Counted from the stretch's first letter, positions 48,427-59,061 are shown. The stretch is 64,000 nucleotides of DNA from Eubacteriales bacterium (GCA_030526665.1 JAUNCI010000001.1:70895-134894), one strand, 5' to 3'. Translations and numbers: made by a program. Notes: generated by a model not told the origin, from the sequence alone.

Positions 48427-48966
48427 ATGTCAAGAATTGGTAGACTTCCGGTTGCAATCCCGGCTGGCGTAGAAGTTACAGTTGCTGAAAATAACGTAGT
48501 AACTGTTAAAGGACCAAAAGGAACATTGGAAAGAGCGCTTCCAGTAGAAATGGAAATCAAAGTAGAAGATGGTTCAGTCGTTGTTTCAAGACCAAACGAT
48601 CTCAAGAGAATGAAATCTCTTCATGGTTTAACAAGAAGCCTTATCCAGAACATGGTAATCGGTGTTAATACAGGATACACAAAAACACTTGAAGTTAACG
48701 GTGTAGGTTACAAAGCAGCTAAACAGGGCAAAAAACTTGTTCTGAACCTTGGTTACTCTCATCCGGTTGAGATGGAAGATCCAGAAGGTCTGGAATCTAA
48801 AGTCGATGGAAACAAAATCATCGTTTCCGGAATTAACAAAGAAAAAGTTGGTCAGTATGCGGCTGAAATCAGAGATAAGAGAAGACCTGAACCATACAAA
48901 GGTAAAGGTATCAAATATGCTGATGAAGTTATCAGACGTAAAGTTGGTAAGACTGGTAAGAAATAA
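48427..48966 (+). CDS. rplF: 50S ribosomal protein L6
   Basis: 179 residues. [20 protein letters not shown] start and the C-terminal [20 protein letters not shown] block near residue 150. Near the sarcin-ricin loop. AAGGAGG upstream. Confidence 0.98.
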   Translation: MSRIGRLPVAIPAGVEVTVAENNVVTVKGPKGTLERALPVEMEIKVEDGSVVVSRPNDLKRMKSLHGLTRSLIQNMVIGVNTGYTKTLEVNGVGYKAAKQGKKLVLNLGYSHPVEMEDPEGLESKVDGNKIIVSGINKEKVGQYAAEIRDKRRPEPYKGKGIKYADEVIRRKVGKTGKK

Positions 48967-48982
48967 TTAGGAGGGTAAGCAA

Positions 48983-49351
48983 ATGGTAAGCAAGAAATCT
49001 AGAGCAGCAATTCGTCAGAATAAGCATAGAAGATTACGTCATCATTTAAACGGAACAGCACAGGCACCACGTCTTGCAGTTTTCCGTTCTAACAAACATA
49101 TGTATGCACAGATCATTGATGACGTTGAAAGAAAAACATTAGTATCAGCTTCTACTCTTCAGGCAGAAGTAAAAGAAGGACTTGAATATACCGATGATGT
49201 AGCAGCAGCAGCTAAACTTGGTGAAGTTATCGCTAAAAAAGCGCAGGAAGCTGGCATCAAAGAAGTTGTATTCGACAGAGGTGGATACATCTATCACGGT
49301 AAAGTTAAAGCATTGGCAGACGCAGCTCGTGAAGCTGGTCTGGAATTCTAG
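48983..49351 (+). CDS. rplR: 50S ribosomal protein L18
   Basis: 122 residues. Positively charged N-terminus ([20 protein letters not shown]) and [20 protein letters not shown] near the C-terminus; binds 5S rRNA. Confidence 0.98.
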   Translation: MVSKKSRAAIRQNKHRRLRHHLNGTAQAPRLAVFRSNKHMYAQIIDDVERKTLVSASTLQAEVKEGLEYTDDVAAAAKLGEVIAKKAQEAGIKEVVFDRGGYIYHGKVKALADAAREAGLEF

Positions 49352-49368
49352 AAGGGGAGGAGCAACAC

Positions 49369-49878
49369 ATGAAACGTAATCTTATTGATGCTAGTCAGTT
49401 AGAATTAGCAGATAAAGTAGTAGCAATCAAACGTGTAACAAAGGTTGTAAAAGGTGGTCGTAACATGCGTTTCACAGCCCTTGTTGTTGTAGGTGACGGA
49501 AACGGTCATGTTGGAGCAGGCTTAGGAAAAGCTACTGAAATTCCGGAAGCTATCCGTAAAGGTAAAGAAGATGCCATGAAAAAACTTGTAACAGTTGCAA
49601 GAGATGAAAATGGTTCTATTACACATGACTATATCGGAAAATTCGGAAGCGCTGAAATGCTTCTGAAGAGAGCTCCGGAAGGTACTGGTGTTATCGCCGG
49701 CGGTCCGGCTCGTGCAGTCATCGAATTAGCTGGTATTAAAAATATCCGTACAAAATGTATGGGATCCAGAAACAAACAGAACGTAGTTCTGGCAACAATC
49801 GCAGGTTTAAGTCAGTTAAAGACTCCTGAAGAAGTTGCAAAGCTTCGTGGAAAATCTGTTGAAGAAATTCTGGCTTAA
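49369..49878 (+). CDS. rpsE: 30S ribosomal protein S5
   Basis: 169 residues. N-terminal double-stranded-RNA-binding-like domain ([20 protein letters not shown]) and the loop where spectinomycin resistance arises. AGGAGG-type site upstream. Confidence 0.98.
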   Translation: MKRNLIDASQLELADKVVAIKRVTKVVKGGRNMRFTALVVVGDGNGHVGAGLGKATEIPEAIRKGKEDAMKKLVTVARDENGSITHDYIGKFGSAEMLLKRAPEGTGVIAGGPARAVIELAGIKNIRTKCMGSRNKQNVVLATIAGLSQLKTPEEVAKLRGKSVEEILA

Positions 49879-49892
49879 GGAGGAGAACGAAA

Positions 49893-50075
49893 ATGGCAGA
49901 TACATTAAAAGTTACATTAGTAAAATCTCCGATTGGCGCAGTTCCGAAGCACAAAAAAACTGTTGAAGCAATGGGTCTTACAAAAATGCATAAAACAGTT
50001 ACAATGCCAAATAATGCGGCAACCAGAGGAATGATTCAGCAGGTACAGCACCTGGTTAAAGTGGAAGAGGCATAA
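49893..50075 (+). CDS. rpmD: 50S ribosomal protein L30
   Basis: 60 residues, standard bacterial short form. MADTLKVTLVKSPIGAVPKH and LGLTKMHKTV-like block (MGLTKMHKTVTMPNN). AAGGAGGAG upstream. Confidence 0.97.
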   Translation: MADTLKVTLVKSPIGAVPKHKKTVEAMGLTKMHKTVTMPNNAATRGMIQQVQHLVKVEEA

Positions 50076-50139
50076 TTGCTTCTTCCATAGAAGAAAAATG
50101 ATAAATTAACGTATTGATTATTATAAGGAGGTGCCAGTA

Positions 50140-50580
50140 ATGGAATTATCTAACTTAAGACCGGCAGAAGGTTCTAAGCACAGCGATAACTTCAGAAGAG
50201 GCCGTGGACATGGTTCTGGAAACGGTAAAACAGCCGGAAAAGGTCATAAAGGACAGTTAGCTCGTTCAGGACACAAAAAACCTGGATTCGAAGGTGGACA
50301 GATGCCTTTATATAGACGTCTTCCAAAGAGAGGCTTCACTAACAGAAACTCAAAAGAAATCATTGCTATCAATGTTGATGTATTAAATCGTTTTGAAGAC
50401 GGTACAGAAGTAACAGCAGAAGTTTTACTTGCAAGCAAAGCAATCTCAAAACTTGGCGATGGTGTTAAAATTCTTGGTAATGGCGAATTAACAAAGAAAC
50501 TTAACGTAAAAGTAAACGCTGTAAGTGAAACAGCAAAAGCAAAAATTGAAGCCGCAGGTGGTACAGTAGAGGTGATCTAA
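50140..50580 (+). CDS. rplO: 50S ribosomal protein L15
   Basis: 146 residues from the ATG at 50140 ([14 protein letters not shown]), since AAGGAGGTG lies at 50125-50133 and rules out the GTG at 50131. [20 protein letters not shown] near the N-terminus is the extended rRNA-binding arm. Stop overlaps secY start (TAATG). Confidence 0.98.
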   Translation: MELSNLRPAEGSKHSDNFRRGRGHGSGNGKTAGKGHKGQLARSGHKKPGFEGGQMPLYRRLPKRGFTNRNSKEIIAINVDVLNRFEDGTEVTAEVLLASKAISKLGDGVKILGNGELTKKLNVKVNAVSETAKAKIEAAGGTVEVI

Positions 50581-51899
50581 TGTTCGAGACTCTTAAAAAT
50601 GTTTTTAGAGTGAAGGATATGAGACGCAAACTCCTGTATGTATTGGGAATGATTCTGGTGATCCGTATCGGATCCCAGCTTCCTGTACCGGGTGTTGATA
50701 GTGACTATTTTAAACAATGGTTTGCACAGAACAGCAGTGATGCATTCAATTTCTTTGATGCATTCACCGGTGGTTCTTTTACGCAAATGTCAATTTTTGC
50801 GTTGAATATCACACCATATATTACTTCTTCAATTATTATGCAGCTTCTGACAATTGCAATTCCTGCATTGGAAGAAATGCATAGAGATGGAGAAGAAGGA
50901 AGAAAAAAAATCACAACAATTACTCGTTATGTAACTGTAGGACTTGCACTTTTCGAATCAACAGCAATGGCTATCGGATTCGGAAGATCCGGATTAATTC
51001 CGGGCATGAACTTTGGGAAAGGCCTTGTAGTTGTTGCGTGTCTCACCGCTGGTTCAGCTATGCTGATGTGGCTCGGTGAAAGAATTACAGAAAAAGGAAT
51101 CGGAAATGGTATTTCTATTGTATTGACAATTAATATCGTATCCAGAATTCCACAGGATCTTACTCTTTTATATACAAACTTTATTGCAGGTAAAACAATT
51201 GCAAAAGGAATTCTTGCCGCAATTATTATTCTCGCAATCATCCTTGTAGTTATTGTATTCGTTCTGATTCTGAACGGTGCAGAGCGAAGAATTCCTGTTC
51301 AGTATTCAAAGAAAATGATGGGCAGAAAAATGATGGGCGGACAGTCAACACATATTCCGCTGAAAGTGAATACTGCCGGTGTTATCCCGGTTATTTTTGC
51401 TTCATCACTGATGTCCTTCCCTGGAATTATTGCTCAGCTTACAGGCAGATCAAATAGTACAGGATTCTTTGGAGAACTTGTTCGTGGACTTTCTTCAGGA
51501 AACTGGTTCAATCTCAATCAGCTGCAGTACAGCTGGGGATTGATTCTCTACATTGTTTTGTGTGTATTTTTTGCATATTTCTATACTTCCATTACATTTA
51601 ATCCATTGGAAGTAGCAGACAATATCAAAAAACAGGGTGGATTTATTCCTGGTATCAGACCTGGAAAACCAACTTCTGATTATCTTCAGAAAATTCTGAA
51701 CTACATCGTATTTATCGGTGCGGTAGGTCTCATTATTGTAGTTGTTATTCCATTCTTCTTTAATGGAGTATTTGGAGCAAGCGTTTCCTTTGGCGGAACA
51801 TCACTGATCATCATTGTCAGCGTTGTACTTGAAACTGTTAAACAGATGGAAGCACAGATGCTTGTTAGAAACTACAAAGGTTTTCTTGGTAACAATTAA
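50580..51899 (+). CDS. secY: Preprotein translocase subunit SecY
   Basis: Central channel of the Sec translocon, 439 residues with ten membrane segments. YVLGMILVIRIGSQLPVPGV (segment 1), TGGSFTQMSIFALNITPYIT (plug region), and the cytosolic loop NGAERRIPVQYSKKMMGRKM near residue 236 are typical. Starts within the rplO stop. Confidence 0.98.
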   Translation: MFETLKNVFRVKDMRRKLLYVLGMILVIRIGSQLPVPGVDSDYFKQWFAQNSSDAFNFFDAFTGGSFTQMSIFALNITPYITSSIIMQLLTIAIPALEEMHRDGEEGRKKITTITRYVTVGLALFESTAMAIGFGRSGLIPGMNFGKGLVVVACLTAGSAMLMWLGERITEKGIGNGISIVLTINIVSRIPQDLTLLYTNFIAGKTIAKGILAAIIILAIILVVIVFVLILNGAERRIPVQYSKKMMGRKMMGGQSTHIPLKVNTAGVIPVIFASSLMSFPGIIAQLTGRSNSTGFFGELVRGLSSGNWFNLNQLQYSWGLILYIVLCVFFAYFYTSITFNPLEVADNIKKQGGFIPGIRPGKPTSDYLQKILNYIVFIGAVGLIIVVVIPFFFNGVFGASVSFGGTSLIIIVSVVLETVKQMEAQMLVRNYKGFLGNN

Positions 51900-51945
51900 T
51901 TCGTAAGTATTTCAGATAAATTGACGAATTGAATTACAAATAAAG

Positions 51946-51971
51946 GGCTGTGATACTTTTGTGTCACAGCC
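51946..51971 (+). terminator. Terminator-like hairpin after secY
   Basis: GGCTGTGATA (51946-51955) with TGTCACAGCC (51962-51971), one wobble and weak closing pair, loop CTTTTG. Only a broken T-tract follows, so partial termination is likely. The rest of the 234-base gap to adk is AT-rich, with a TATAAT at 52064 but no well-spaced -35. Confidence 0.55.
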
Positions 51972-52088
51972 TTGATTTGTTTAAGGGATAATGGTAATAT
52001 ACATTTGTATGTATTGTGCTCGTATCTGGAAAATATTGAACAGATACTGTTTTTCAAAAATATTATAATCAGAGCATACTTACTATAA

Positions 52089-52778
<690 letters not shown>

Positions 52779-52781
52779 AAA

Positions 52782-53540
52782 ATGTCTGTTTCAGTTAAAA
52801 CACCACATGAAATTGAGTTGATGAGGCAATCAGGACATTTCCTTGAACAGGTACATGATCAGCTTGCTTCCTATATTAAACCGGGAATCAGTACAAAAGA
52901 ACTTGATCGAATCGGAGAAGATTTGATTCGTTCCCTCGGATGTACTCCAAACTTTCTGAATTATAATGGCTTTCCGGGATCTTTCTGTATCAGTATCAAT
53001 GATGAAGTGGTACATGGAATTCCATCAGAAGACAAAGTGATTCAGGATGGAGATCTTGTTAAAATTGATGCCGGATTAATTTATAAAGGCTATCATTCCG
53101 ATGCGGCTCGTACATATGCTGTTGGTGATGTATCACCGGAAGCGATACAGCTGATGGAAGTAACAAAACAGAGCTTTTTTGAAGGAATAAAATTTGCAAA
53201 AGCAGGAAACCATTTGCATGATATTTCAAAAGCAATCGGTGCATATGCGGCAAAATATCGTTACGGAATTGTTCGTGATCTTGTAGGTCATGGAATCGGG
53301 ACACACCTTCATGAAGATCCTCCGATTCCGAACTTTCCGCAGAAGAGACCGGGAATCAGACTGGTGCCGGGTATGACACTCGCAATTGAGCCAATGATCA
53401 ATATGGGACGTGCAGATGTAGCCTGGCTTGACGATGATTGGACAGTCGTTACAATGGATGGATCGCTATCCGCACATTATGAAAACACTGTTCTGATTAC
53501 CGACGGCGAACCTGAGATTTTAACCCTGACAAAATTCTAA
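52782..53540 (+). CDS. map: Methionine aminopeptidase type I
   Basis: Removes the initiator Met from new proteins. 252 residues, pita-bread fold. Metal ligands: IDAGLIYKGYHSDAART (two Asp), GHGIGTHLHEDP (His), AIEPMINMG (Glu), and HYENTVLI (Glu). The N-terminal zinc-finger of some forms is absent. Confidence 0.97.
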   Translation: MSVSVKTPHEIELMRQSGHFLEQVHDQLASYIKPGISTKELDRIGEDLIRSLGCTPNFLNYNGFPGSFCISINDEVVHGIPSEDKVIQDGDLVKIDAGLIYKGYHSDAARTYAVGDVSPEAIQLMEVTKQSFFEGIKFAKAGNHLHDISKAIGAYAAKYRYGIVRDLVGHGIGTHLHEDPPIPNFPQKRPGIRLVPGMTLAIEPMINMGRADVAWLDDDWTVVTMDGSLSAHYENTVLITDGEPEILTLTKF

Positions 53541-53562
53541 AGATAATATGGAGGAATAGGAA

Positions 53563-53781
53563 ATGTCTAAAGCAGATGTAATTGAAGTAGAAGGAACCGT
53601 TTTGGAAAAATTGCCAAACGCGATGTTTAAAGTGGAACTCGAAAACAAACATGTTGTTCTCGCACATATCAGCGGAAAGCTTCGTATGAACTTTATTCGT
53701 ATTTTACCTGGTGATAAAGTTACGATCGAACTTTCACCGTATGATCTTTCAAAAGGAAGAATTATCTGGAGAGATAAATAA
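53563..53781 (+). CDS. infA: Translation initiation factor IF-1
   Basis: 72 residues, a single S1/OB fold. [20 protein letters not shown] and [19 protein letters not shown] are typical. GGAGG upstream. The ribosomal-L14e-like KOW gene that often lies between map and infA in Firmicutes is absent; the gap is 22 bases. A terminator follows. Confidence 0.98.
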   Translation: MSKADVIEVEGTVLEKLPNAMFKVELENKHVVLAHISGKLRMNFIRILPGDKVTIELSPYDLSKGRIIWRDK

Positions 53782-53792
53782 GCCGAAAACAG

Positions 53793-53827
53793 GACCTGCA
53801 GTCTAAGAATTAGATTGCAGGTCTTTT
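53793..53827 (+). terminator. Terminator after infA
   Basis: 14-bp stem with one wobble (53793-53806 with 53810-53823), loop GAA, then TTTT. It separates infA from the rpmJ promoter. Confidence 0.9.
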
Positions 53828-53917
53828 CTTTAATAAGAAATAAAACATCCTATTTTAATACATGTTTTGTAAGTTATACACTCGTGGACTGTTTCATAAA
53901 AAAATATAAAAAAGTAC

Positions 53918-53946
53918 TTGCAATTTAAATAGCATAATGCTAATAT
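53918..53946 (+). promoter_or_regulatory. Promoter before rpmJ and the alpha operon
   Basis: -35 TTGCAA (53918-53923), 17-base spacer, -10 TAATAT (53941-53946), A-rich upstream. The AAAAAGTACTTGCAA string matches the one at the rpsJ promoter with one change. Confidence 0.78.
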
Positions 53947-53955
53947 ATATGTCGA

Positions 53956-53982
53956 ACGCGCGTAGACCTTGTATACGTGCGT
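53956..53982 (+). promoter_or_regulatory. Leader hairpin of rpmJ
   Basis: ACGCGCGTA (53956-53964) with TACGTGCGT (53974-53982), one wobble, nine-base loop. Starts about 10 bases after the -10 box. Confidence 0.55.
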
Positions 53983-54031
53983 CATGATACTGCAGATTTT
54001 TAATGCTAATTTTACGGAAGGAGGATTTCCA

Positions 54032-54145
54032 GTGAAAGTAAGATCATCTGTTAAACCGATCTGCGAAAAATGTAAGATCATTAAAAGAAAAGGATCTATC
54101 AGAGTTATCTGTGAAAATCCGAAACACAAACAGCGCCAGGGTTAA
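54032..54145 (+). CDS. rpmJ: 50S ribosomal protein L36, zinc type
   Basis: 37 residues from a GTG start with GAAGGAGG upstream. [20 protein letters not shown] contains the first Cys pair, and [13 protein letters not shown] ends with the third Cys and the His ligand. A standard zinc-ribbon L36. Confidence 0.95.
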   Translation: MKVRSSVKPICEKCKIIKRKGSIRVICENPKHKQRQG

Positions 54146-54170
54146 TTTAACCGCGTAGTTTGTACATGTA

Positions 54171-54278
54171 TTGCCTAATACCGAGAGGCAAGAGCGGCTG
54201 CGATTTATAACCGCAAGAAAAAACTTCGGAAAGGCTGCGACGCGCCAGTCACAGCTGGGTGTAGTACCGAGTACACCC
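54171..54278 (+). promoter_or_regulatory. Structured leader between rpmJ and rpsM
   Basis: Two hairpins share the loop string TACCGAG: TTGCCT (54171-54176) with AGGCAA (54186-54191), and GGGTGTA (54257-54263) with TACACCC (54272-54278). GC-rich stretches (GCGGCTGCG...ACCGC) lie between. No gene of normal codon use is found in 54146-54397. It could be the S4-responsive alpha-operon leader, since rpsD is two genes downstream, but the fold has not been computed. Confidence 0.6.
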
Positions 54279-54397
54279 CAATTAGGAACTAATAAGAAAG
54301 CAGCGTACAGATGCACCCCATTTCACCTTACGGAATTTTCTGTAAGTGGTGTACAGGACGTAATAAGCTTTCCAGAAGAAAATGGAGGAAACAGTAC

Positions 54398-54766
54398 ATG
54401 GCTCGTATAGCTGGTGTAGACTTACCAAGAGAAAAACGTATTGAAATTGGCCTTACCTATATTTATGGTATCGGCAGAACAAGCGCAACAAAAATTGTTG
54501 AGCAGGCAGGAGTTAATCCTGATACTCGTGTCAGAGATCTGACAGACGAAGAAGTTAAAAAATTAAGTGAAGTAATCGATGAAACTATGATGGTAGAAGG
54601 TGATCTTCGCCGTGAAATCGCTCTTAACATTAAGAGACTGCAGGAAATCGGATGCTACAGAGGTATTCGTCATCGTAAAGGACTTCCGGTACGTGGACAG
54701 AAAACAAAAACAAATGCTCGTACACGTAAAGGTCCAAAGAGAACAGTTGCTAATAAGAAAAAATAA
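54398..54766 (+). CDS. rpsM: 30S ribosomal protein S13
   Basis: 122 residues starting [20 protein letters not shown] at 54398 with GGAGG upstream; the earlier ATG at 54311 lies in the structured leader. Helix-two-turns-helix motif and Lys/Arg-rich tail; bridges to the 50S subunit. Confidence 0.98.
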   Translation: MARIAGVDLPREKRIEIGLTYIYGIGRTSATKIVEQAGVNPDTRVRDLTDEEVKKLSEVIDETMMVEGDLRREIALNIKRLQEIGCYRGIRHRKGLPVRGQKTKTNARTRKGPKRTVANKKK

Positions 54767-54801
54767 TTAATTTATTAAGGAAAGCGTAGGTTAGTTTTAT
54801 A

Positions 54802-55197
54802 ATGGCTAAAGTTACTAGAAAAGCGACAACAAAACGTCGTGTCAAGAAAAACGTTGAACGCGGACAGGCACATATCCAGTCTTCTTTTAACAATACAATT
54901 GTTACATTGACAGACAGCGAAGGAAACGCTCTTTCATGGGCAAGTGCTGGTGGTCTTGGATTTAGAGGTTCAAGAAAATCTACTCCTTATGCAGCACAGA
55001 TGGCAGCAGAAACTGCAACAAAAGCTGCATTAATACATGGTTTGAAAACAGTTGATGTTATGGTAAAAGGACCTGGCTCCGGACGTGAAGCTGCAATCCG
55101 TGCCCTTCAGGCATGTGGTCTTGAAGTATTAAGCATTCGTGACGTGACACCTGTTCCTCACAATGGATGCCGTCCACCAAAACGCAGAAGAGTCTAA
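54802..55197 (+). CDS. rpsK: 30S ribosomal protein S11
   Basis: 131 residues. [20 protein letters not shown] and [17 protein letters not shown] identify it; platform of the 30S subunit. The ribosome site is weak (GGAAAGCG), so coupling to rpsM may matter. Confidence 0.98.
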   Translation: MAKVTRKATTKRRVKKNVERGQAHIQSSFNNTIVTLTDSEGNALSWASAGGLGFRGSRKSTPYAAQMAAETATKAALIHGLKTVDVMVKGPGSGREAAIRALQACGLEVLSIRDVTPVPHNGCRPPKRRRV

Positions 55198-55214
55198 TTA
55201 GGAGGTAGGTTAAC

Positions 55215-55808
55215 ATGGCAGTAAATAGAACACCGGTCCTGAAAAGATGCAGATCCCTTGCTATGGATCCAATTTATTTAGGTATCGATAAAAAATCAAA
55301 CAGACAGTTAAAACGTGCAAACCGTAAAATGTCTGAATATGGTATGCAGTTAAGAGAAAAACAGAAAGCGAAATTCATCTACGGTGTACTTGAAAAACCT
55401 TTCCGTAACTACTATAAAAAAGCTGATAGAATGCCGGGCCAGACAGGTGAAAACCTTATGGTATTACTTGAGTCAAGACTTGACAACGTTATTTTCCGTA
55501 TGGGTCTTGCAAGAACTAGAAAAGAAGCTCGTCAGATCGTTGATCACAAACACGTTCTTGTTAACGGTAAATGTGTAAACATCCCTTCTTATCTTGTAAA
55601 AGCCGGTGATACAGTAGAAATCAAAGAAAAAGCTAAAAGCTCTGCAAGATATAAATTAATCCTTGAAGTAACAGGCGGAAGACTTGTTCCGGAATGGATT
55701 GATGTAGATCAGGAAGCGCTTAAAGGAACTGTAAAAGAACTTCCTAGAAGAGAAGCAATCGACGTACCTGTAGACGAAATGCTTATCGTCGAGTTGTACT
55801 CTAAATAA
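55215..55808 (+). CDS. rpsD: 30S ribosomal protein S4
   Basis: 197 residues. S4 domain (RLDNVIFRMGLARTRKEARQ near residue 90), and the N-terminus begins MAVNRTPVLKRCRSLAMDPI without the zinc cysteines seen in some species. S4 represses the alpha operon in other bacteria. Confidence 0.98.
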   Translation: MAVNRTPVLKRCRSLAMDPIYLGIDKKSNRQLKRANRKMSEYGMQLREKQKAKFIYGVLEKPFRNYYKKADRMPGQTGENLMVLLESRLDNVIFRMGLARTRKEARQIVDHKHVLVNGKCVNIPSYLVKAGDTVEIKEKAKSSARYKLILEVTGGRLVPEWIDVDQEALKGTVKELPRREAIDVPVDEMLIVELYSK

Positions 55809-55871
55809 TTAAATTTGTAGGTAATACGAACCCTCAAACCTTTAATAGACCCTAAAGGAGGGAATCCAATC

Positions 55872-56825
55872 GTGTTTGATTTTAATAAACCAAAGATTGA
55901 AATTGTTGAATTGTCTGAGAATTTTGGTAGATTCGTAGTTGAACCTCTTGAAAGAGGATATGGTACAACACTTGGAAATTCACTTCGCAGAATCATGCTT
56001 TCTACATTGCCTGGTGCTGCTGTAAGTCAGGTGAAAATCGAAGGTGTACTTCATGAATTCAGTTCTATTCCTGGAGTAAAGGAAGATGTTACTGAAATTA
56101 TTATGAATCTGAAAAATCTTGCAATCAAAAATAGCAGCAGTGATGATGAACCAAAGACTGCCTTCATCGAATGTGAGGGTCAGGGTGTTGTTACTGCAGC
56201 GGATATTCAGGCAGATCAGGATATCGAGATCATGAATCCGGATCTTGTTATTGCTACATTGAATGGCGGTAAAGATTGCAGACTTGCTATGGAACTTACT
56301 ATCACAAAAGGTCGTGGTTATGTAAGTGCAGACAAAGGCAAAATGGAAGATATGCCAATTGGTGTAATCGCAGTTGATGCAATCTATACACCTGTTGACA
56401 GAGTAAACATGGTTGTTGAAAATACTCGTGTAGGTCAGGTAACAGATTTTGATAAACTGACTCTGGATGTGTACACAAATGGTACACTTGCTCCGGATGA
56501 CTCAGTAAGTCTTGCTGCTAAGGTTTTGAGCGAACACTTAAATCTGTTTATTAATCTGTCTGAAGCATCCAAGGATATCGTTGTGATGCCTGACAAGATG
56601 GATGATACAAAAACAACAGTACTCGAAATGAGTATTGATGAATTGGAATTATCCGTTCGTTCATACAATTGCCTGAAACGTGCAGGAATCAACACAGTAC
56701 AGGAACTGTGCAACAAAACATCTGATGATATGATGAAAGTTCGTAATCTGGGACGTAAGTCTCTTGAAGAAGTTCTTGCTAAATTGAAAGAACTTGGATT
56801 ACAGCTCCAGCCTACAGAAGAATAA
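55872..56825 (+). CDS. rpoA: RNA polymerase alpha subunit
   Basis: 317 residues from a GTG at 55872 with AAAGGAGGG upstream. N-terminal dimerisation domain with [20 protein letters not shown] near residue 26, linker, and the C-terminal domain (about 245-310, [20 protein letters not shown]) that contacts UP-element DNA. Confidence 0.98.
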   Translation: MFDFNKPKIEIVELSENFGRFVVEPLERGYGTTLGNSLRRIMLSTLPGAAVSQVKIEGVLHEFSSIPGVKEDVTEIIMNLKNLAIKNSSSDDEPKTAFIECEGQGVVTAADIQADQDIEIMNPDLVIATLNGGKDCRLAMELTITKGRGYVSADKGKMEDMPIGVIAVDAIYTPVDRVNMVVENTRVGQVTDFDKLTLDVYTNGTLAPDDSVSLAAKVLSEHLNLFINLSEASKDIVVMPDKMDDTKTTVLEMSIDELELSVRSYNCLKRAGINTVQELCNKTSDDMMKVRNLGRKSLEEVLAKLKELGLQLQPTEE

Positions 56826-56844
56826 TCAACAAGTAGAATATTTC

Positions 56845-56903
56845 GTGGGAATTTGCTAAGCATTTATGCAGTAAGACCGAACCAGCATGTGTAAGTGTCC
56901 CAC
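56845..56903 (+). promoter_or_regulatory. Structured element before rplQ
   Basis: GTGGGA (56845-56850) with TCCCAC (56898-56903) enclosing TTGCT...AGTAA pairing around GCAT/ATGC. It precedes the rplQ GGAGG by a few bases. A candidate regulatory RNA; not matched to a known motif. Confidence 0.45.
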
Positions 56904-56920
56904 AGATGGAGGAAAAATAA

Positions 56921-57457
56921 ATGGCAAAATATAGAAAATTAAGCAGAACATCTGATCAGAGAAAAGCTCTTCTCAGAAACCAGGTAACAAATCTGTTATA
57001 TCATGGAAAAATCCGTACAACAGAACAGAAAGCAAAAGAAATCCGTAAAATCGCTGAAGGCCTTATTGCTATGGCAGTTCGCGAACAGGACAATTTTGAA
57101 ACAGTTACTGTAACAGCTAAAGTGGCTAGAAAAGACGCTGAAGGCAAAAGAGTAAAAGAAGTTGTAGACGGTAAAAAGAAAACAGTTTATGATGAAGTTC
57201 AGAAAGAAATCAAAAAAGATTCTGCTTCCAGACTTCATGCTCGTCGTCAGATGATGAAAGTTTTCTATCCTGTTACTGAAGTACCTGCAAAAGCTGCCGG
57301 TAAAAAGAAAAACACAAAGAGTGTTGACATGGTAGAAAAAATGTTTACAGAAATCGCTCCTAAATACACAAATCGTAACGGTGGATATACAAGAATCGTT
57401 AAGATTGGACCACGTAAGGGCGATGCTGCTATGGAAGTTATCATTGAATTAGTATAA
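56921..57457 (+). CDS. rplQ: 50S ribosomal protein L17, extended form
   Basis: 178 residues, about 50 longer than most L17. It has the usual start region ([20 protein letters not shown]) but an N-terminus without the MRHGKKG-type lead, then a charged insertion (about 60-105, with [13 protein letters not shown] Lys/Glu) before [13 protein letters not shown], and a second short Lys-rich insertion before [12 protein letters not shown]. The C-terminus [20 protein letters not shown] is conserved. The insertions fall on the solvent side by analogy. Terminator follows. Confidence 0.95.
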   Translation: MAKYRKLSRTSDQRKALLRNQVTNLLYHGKIRTTEQKAKEIRKIAEGLIAMAVREQDNFETVTVTAKVARKDAEGKRVKEVVDGKKKTVYDEVQKEIKKDSASRLHARRQMMKVFYPVTEVPAKAAGKKKNTKSVDMVEKMFTEIAPKYTNRNGGYTRIVKIGPRKGDAAMEVIIELV

Positions 57458-57470
57458 TTTATGTAGCATA

Positions 57471-57503
57471 GGGATGTTTACAGAAATGTAAACATCCCTT
57501 TTT
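57471..57503 (+). terminator. Terminator at the end of the ribosomal supercluster
   Basis: Perfect 12-bp stem (57471-57482 with 57487-57498), GAAA tetraloop, then five T. Confidence 0.97.
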
Positions 57504-57585
57504 GTATTATATCAGATGTGAGATGAATTCCATCTGAGCTCAACTTGAAAGAAATCATAAACGATATAAAAAGAGGACAGATATT

Positions 57586-58833
57586 ATGGTATCAAAGGAA
57601 TTTCACAGATCCAGACGTGATTTATATAAAGAATATTTGACGGAGGATTCGATTGGCTTTGTATTTTCAGGAGAAGAAAAAGAGGATCGAGGAGATCAGA
57701 AACATCCATTTACTCCGTATGCAAATTTTTATTATGTCACCGGATTTGAACAGCCAAAAGCTGTTTTTATGGCTTTGAAAAAAGATGGAAATTATCAGGA
57801 AGTATTATTTATTGATCACCCGGATGAAATGAAGGCCAGATGGGAAGGTGTTTCTTATGACAAAGAATCAGTAAAAGAACTGACCGGAATAGAACAGGTT
57901 GAGTATTTAGAAAAGTTTGAAGAGAAACTGCATGGAATAATGAGAAGAAGCAATCCTTCCAACTTGTACGTAGATATTGCAAACTGGGAACAATTGTGGG
58001 GGGAGAATCCTGCTCAGAAATTTGCTCATCAAATGATGCAAAGTTATCCGTACCTTCAGATGCATAATTCGTTTCAGGCATTCGCACAGATGCGTCAGGT
58101 CAAAACAAAAGAAGAGATTTCGCTTCATCGAAAAGCCTGTGAAATTACCGCTGAGGGTGTTAAAAATATTTTATTAAATCTGAAACCGGAAATGTATGAA
58201 TATGAAATAGATGCCTATTTTGATTTTACTTTAAAATCAAATCATGCTCGCTGTGCGTTTCCTACCATTGCGGCATCCGGAAGCAATGCATGTGTTCTGC
58301 ATTATGTCGCCAATGATCGAAAAATGAAAAATGGGGATTTGATTTTATTTGATCTCGGTGCAGAGTATGGATACTATGCCTCCGATGTAAGCCGTACATT
58401 TCCTGTGGATGGACACTTTACCGAGCAACAGGCTTGTTTATATAATATTGTTTTGAAAGGGCTTGAGACAGCCATTGCACATGCCAGACCTGGACAGCCG
58501 AAAAATGAACTTCAGGAAATCAGTAAACAGGTCATGGCAGAAGAGCTGATTAAAATCGGTATGATTCAAAAGCCGGAAGAGATTATGAAATACTATTATC
58601 ATGGTTCAGGACATTATATTGGCTTATATACACATGATGTCGGCAATGATAAAGCTGTTTTAGAGCCGGATATGATGTTCACTCTGGAACCGGGGCTTTA
58701 TTTCGATGAACTTGGAATTGGAATCCGTATAGAAGATACGCTTCTGGTGACAGAAAACGGATGTGAAGTTTTATCCGGAAACATTCCAAAAACAATCAGC
58801 GAAATCGAAGCTTTTATGCAAAACAGAAATTGA
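57586..58833 (+). CDS. Xaa-Pro aminopeptidase (M24B)
   Basis: Cuts N-terminal residues preceding Pro. 415 residues: AMP_N domain (1-140) with PYANFYYVTGFEQPKA, then pita-bread catalytic domain. Metal ligands: FDLGAEYGYYASDVSRTF (two Asp), HGSGHYIGL (His), LEPGLYF (Glu), RIEDTLLV (Glu). Gene replaces the truA/ecf genes that follow rplQ in Bacillus. Start at 57586 has GGACAG rather than a strong site. Confidence 0.93.
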   Translation: MVSKEFHRSRRDLYKEYLTEDSIGFVFSGEEKEDRGDQKHPFTPYANFYYVTGFEQPKAVFMALKKDGNYQEVLFIDHPDEMKARWEGVSYDKESVKELTGIEQVEYLEKFEEKLHGIMRRSNPSNLYVDIANWEQLWGENPAQKFAHQMMQSYPYLQMHNSFQAFAQMRQVKTKEEISLHRKACEITAEGVKNILLNLKPEMYEYEIDAYFDFTLKSNHARCAFPTIAASGSNACVLHYVANDRKMKNGDLILFDLGAEYGYYASDVSRTFPVDGHFTEQQACLYNIVLKGLETAIAHARPGQPKNELQEISKQVMAEELIKIGMIQKPEEIMKYYYHGSGHYIGLYTHDVGNDKAVLEPDMMFTLEPGLYFDELGIGIRIEDTLLVTENGCEVLSGNIPKTISEIEAFMQNRN

Positions 58834-58902
58834 TTGGGCAGATTGCCGAGTTTTATTAAAAAAAAATTTATCAGATTCGTTTTAAATTCATCTGAAAAGT
58901 TC

Positions 58903-58931
58903 TTGCTTTCGAAGAAATCGATATGTATAAT
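58903..58931 (+). promoter_or_regulatory. Promoter of the WCX-type regulator gene
   Basis: -35 TTGCTT (58903-58908), 17-base spacer, -10 TATAAT (58926-58931). The following 130 bases to the start codon are very AT-rich, with no clear structure. Confidence 0.75.
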
Positions 58932-59061
58932 TTAATTATGTAAAATATAGGAGTATGAAATATTAGGTAAATTATAATTTAGTCTTGCTTTATACATGAT
59001 GAGATTAGATTTTATGTCATATTTTACGAAGTATAATTAAATAAGGGAATAGATAAAAGGG

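Noticed and set aside
54171..54410. 79-codon open frame between rpmJ and rpsM
   Set aside because: No ribosome site, runs through the hairpins and into the rpsM start; composition unlike coding sequence.
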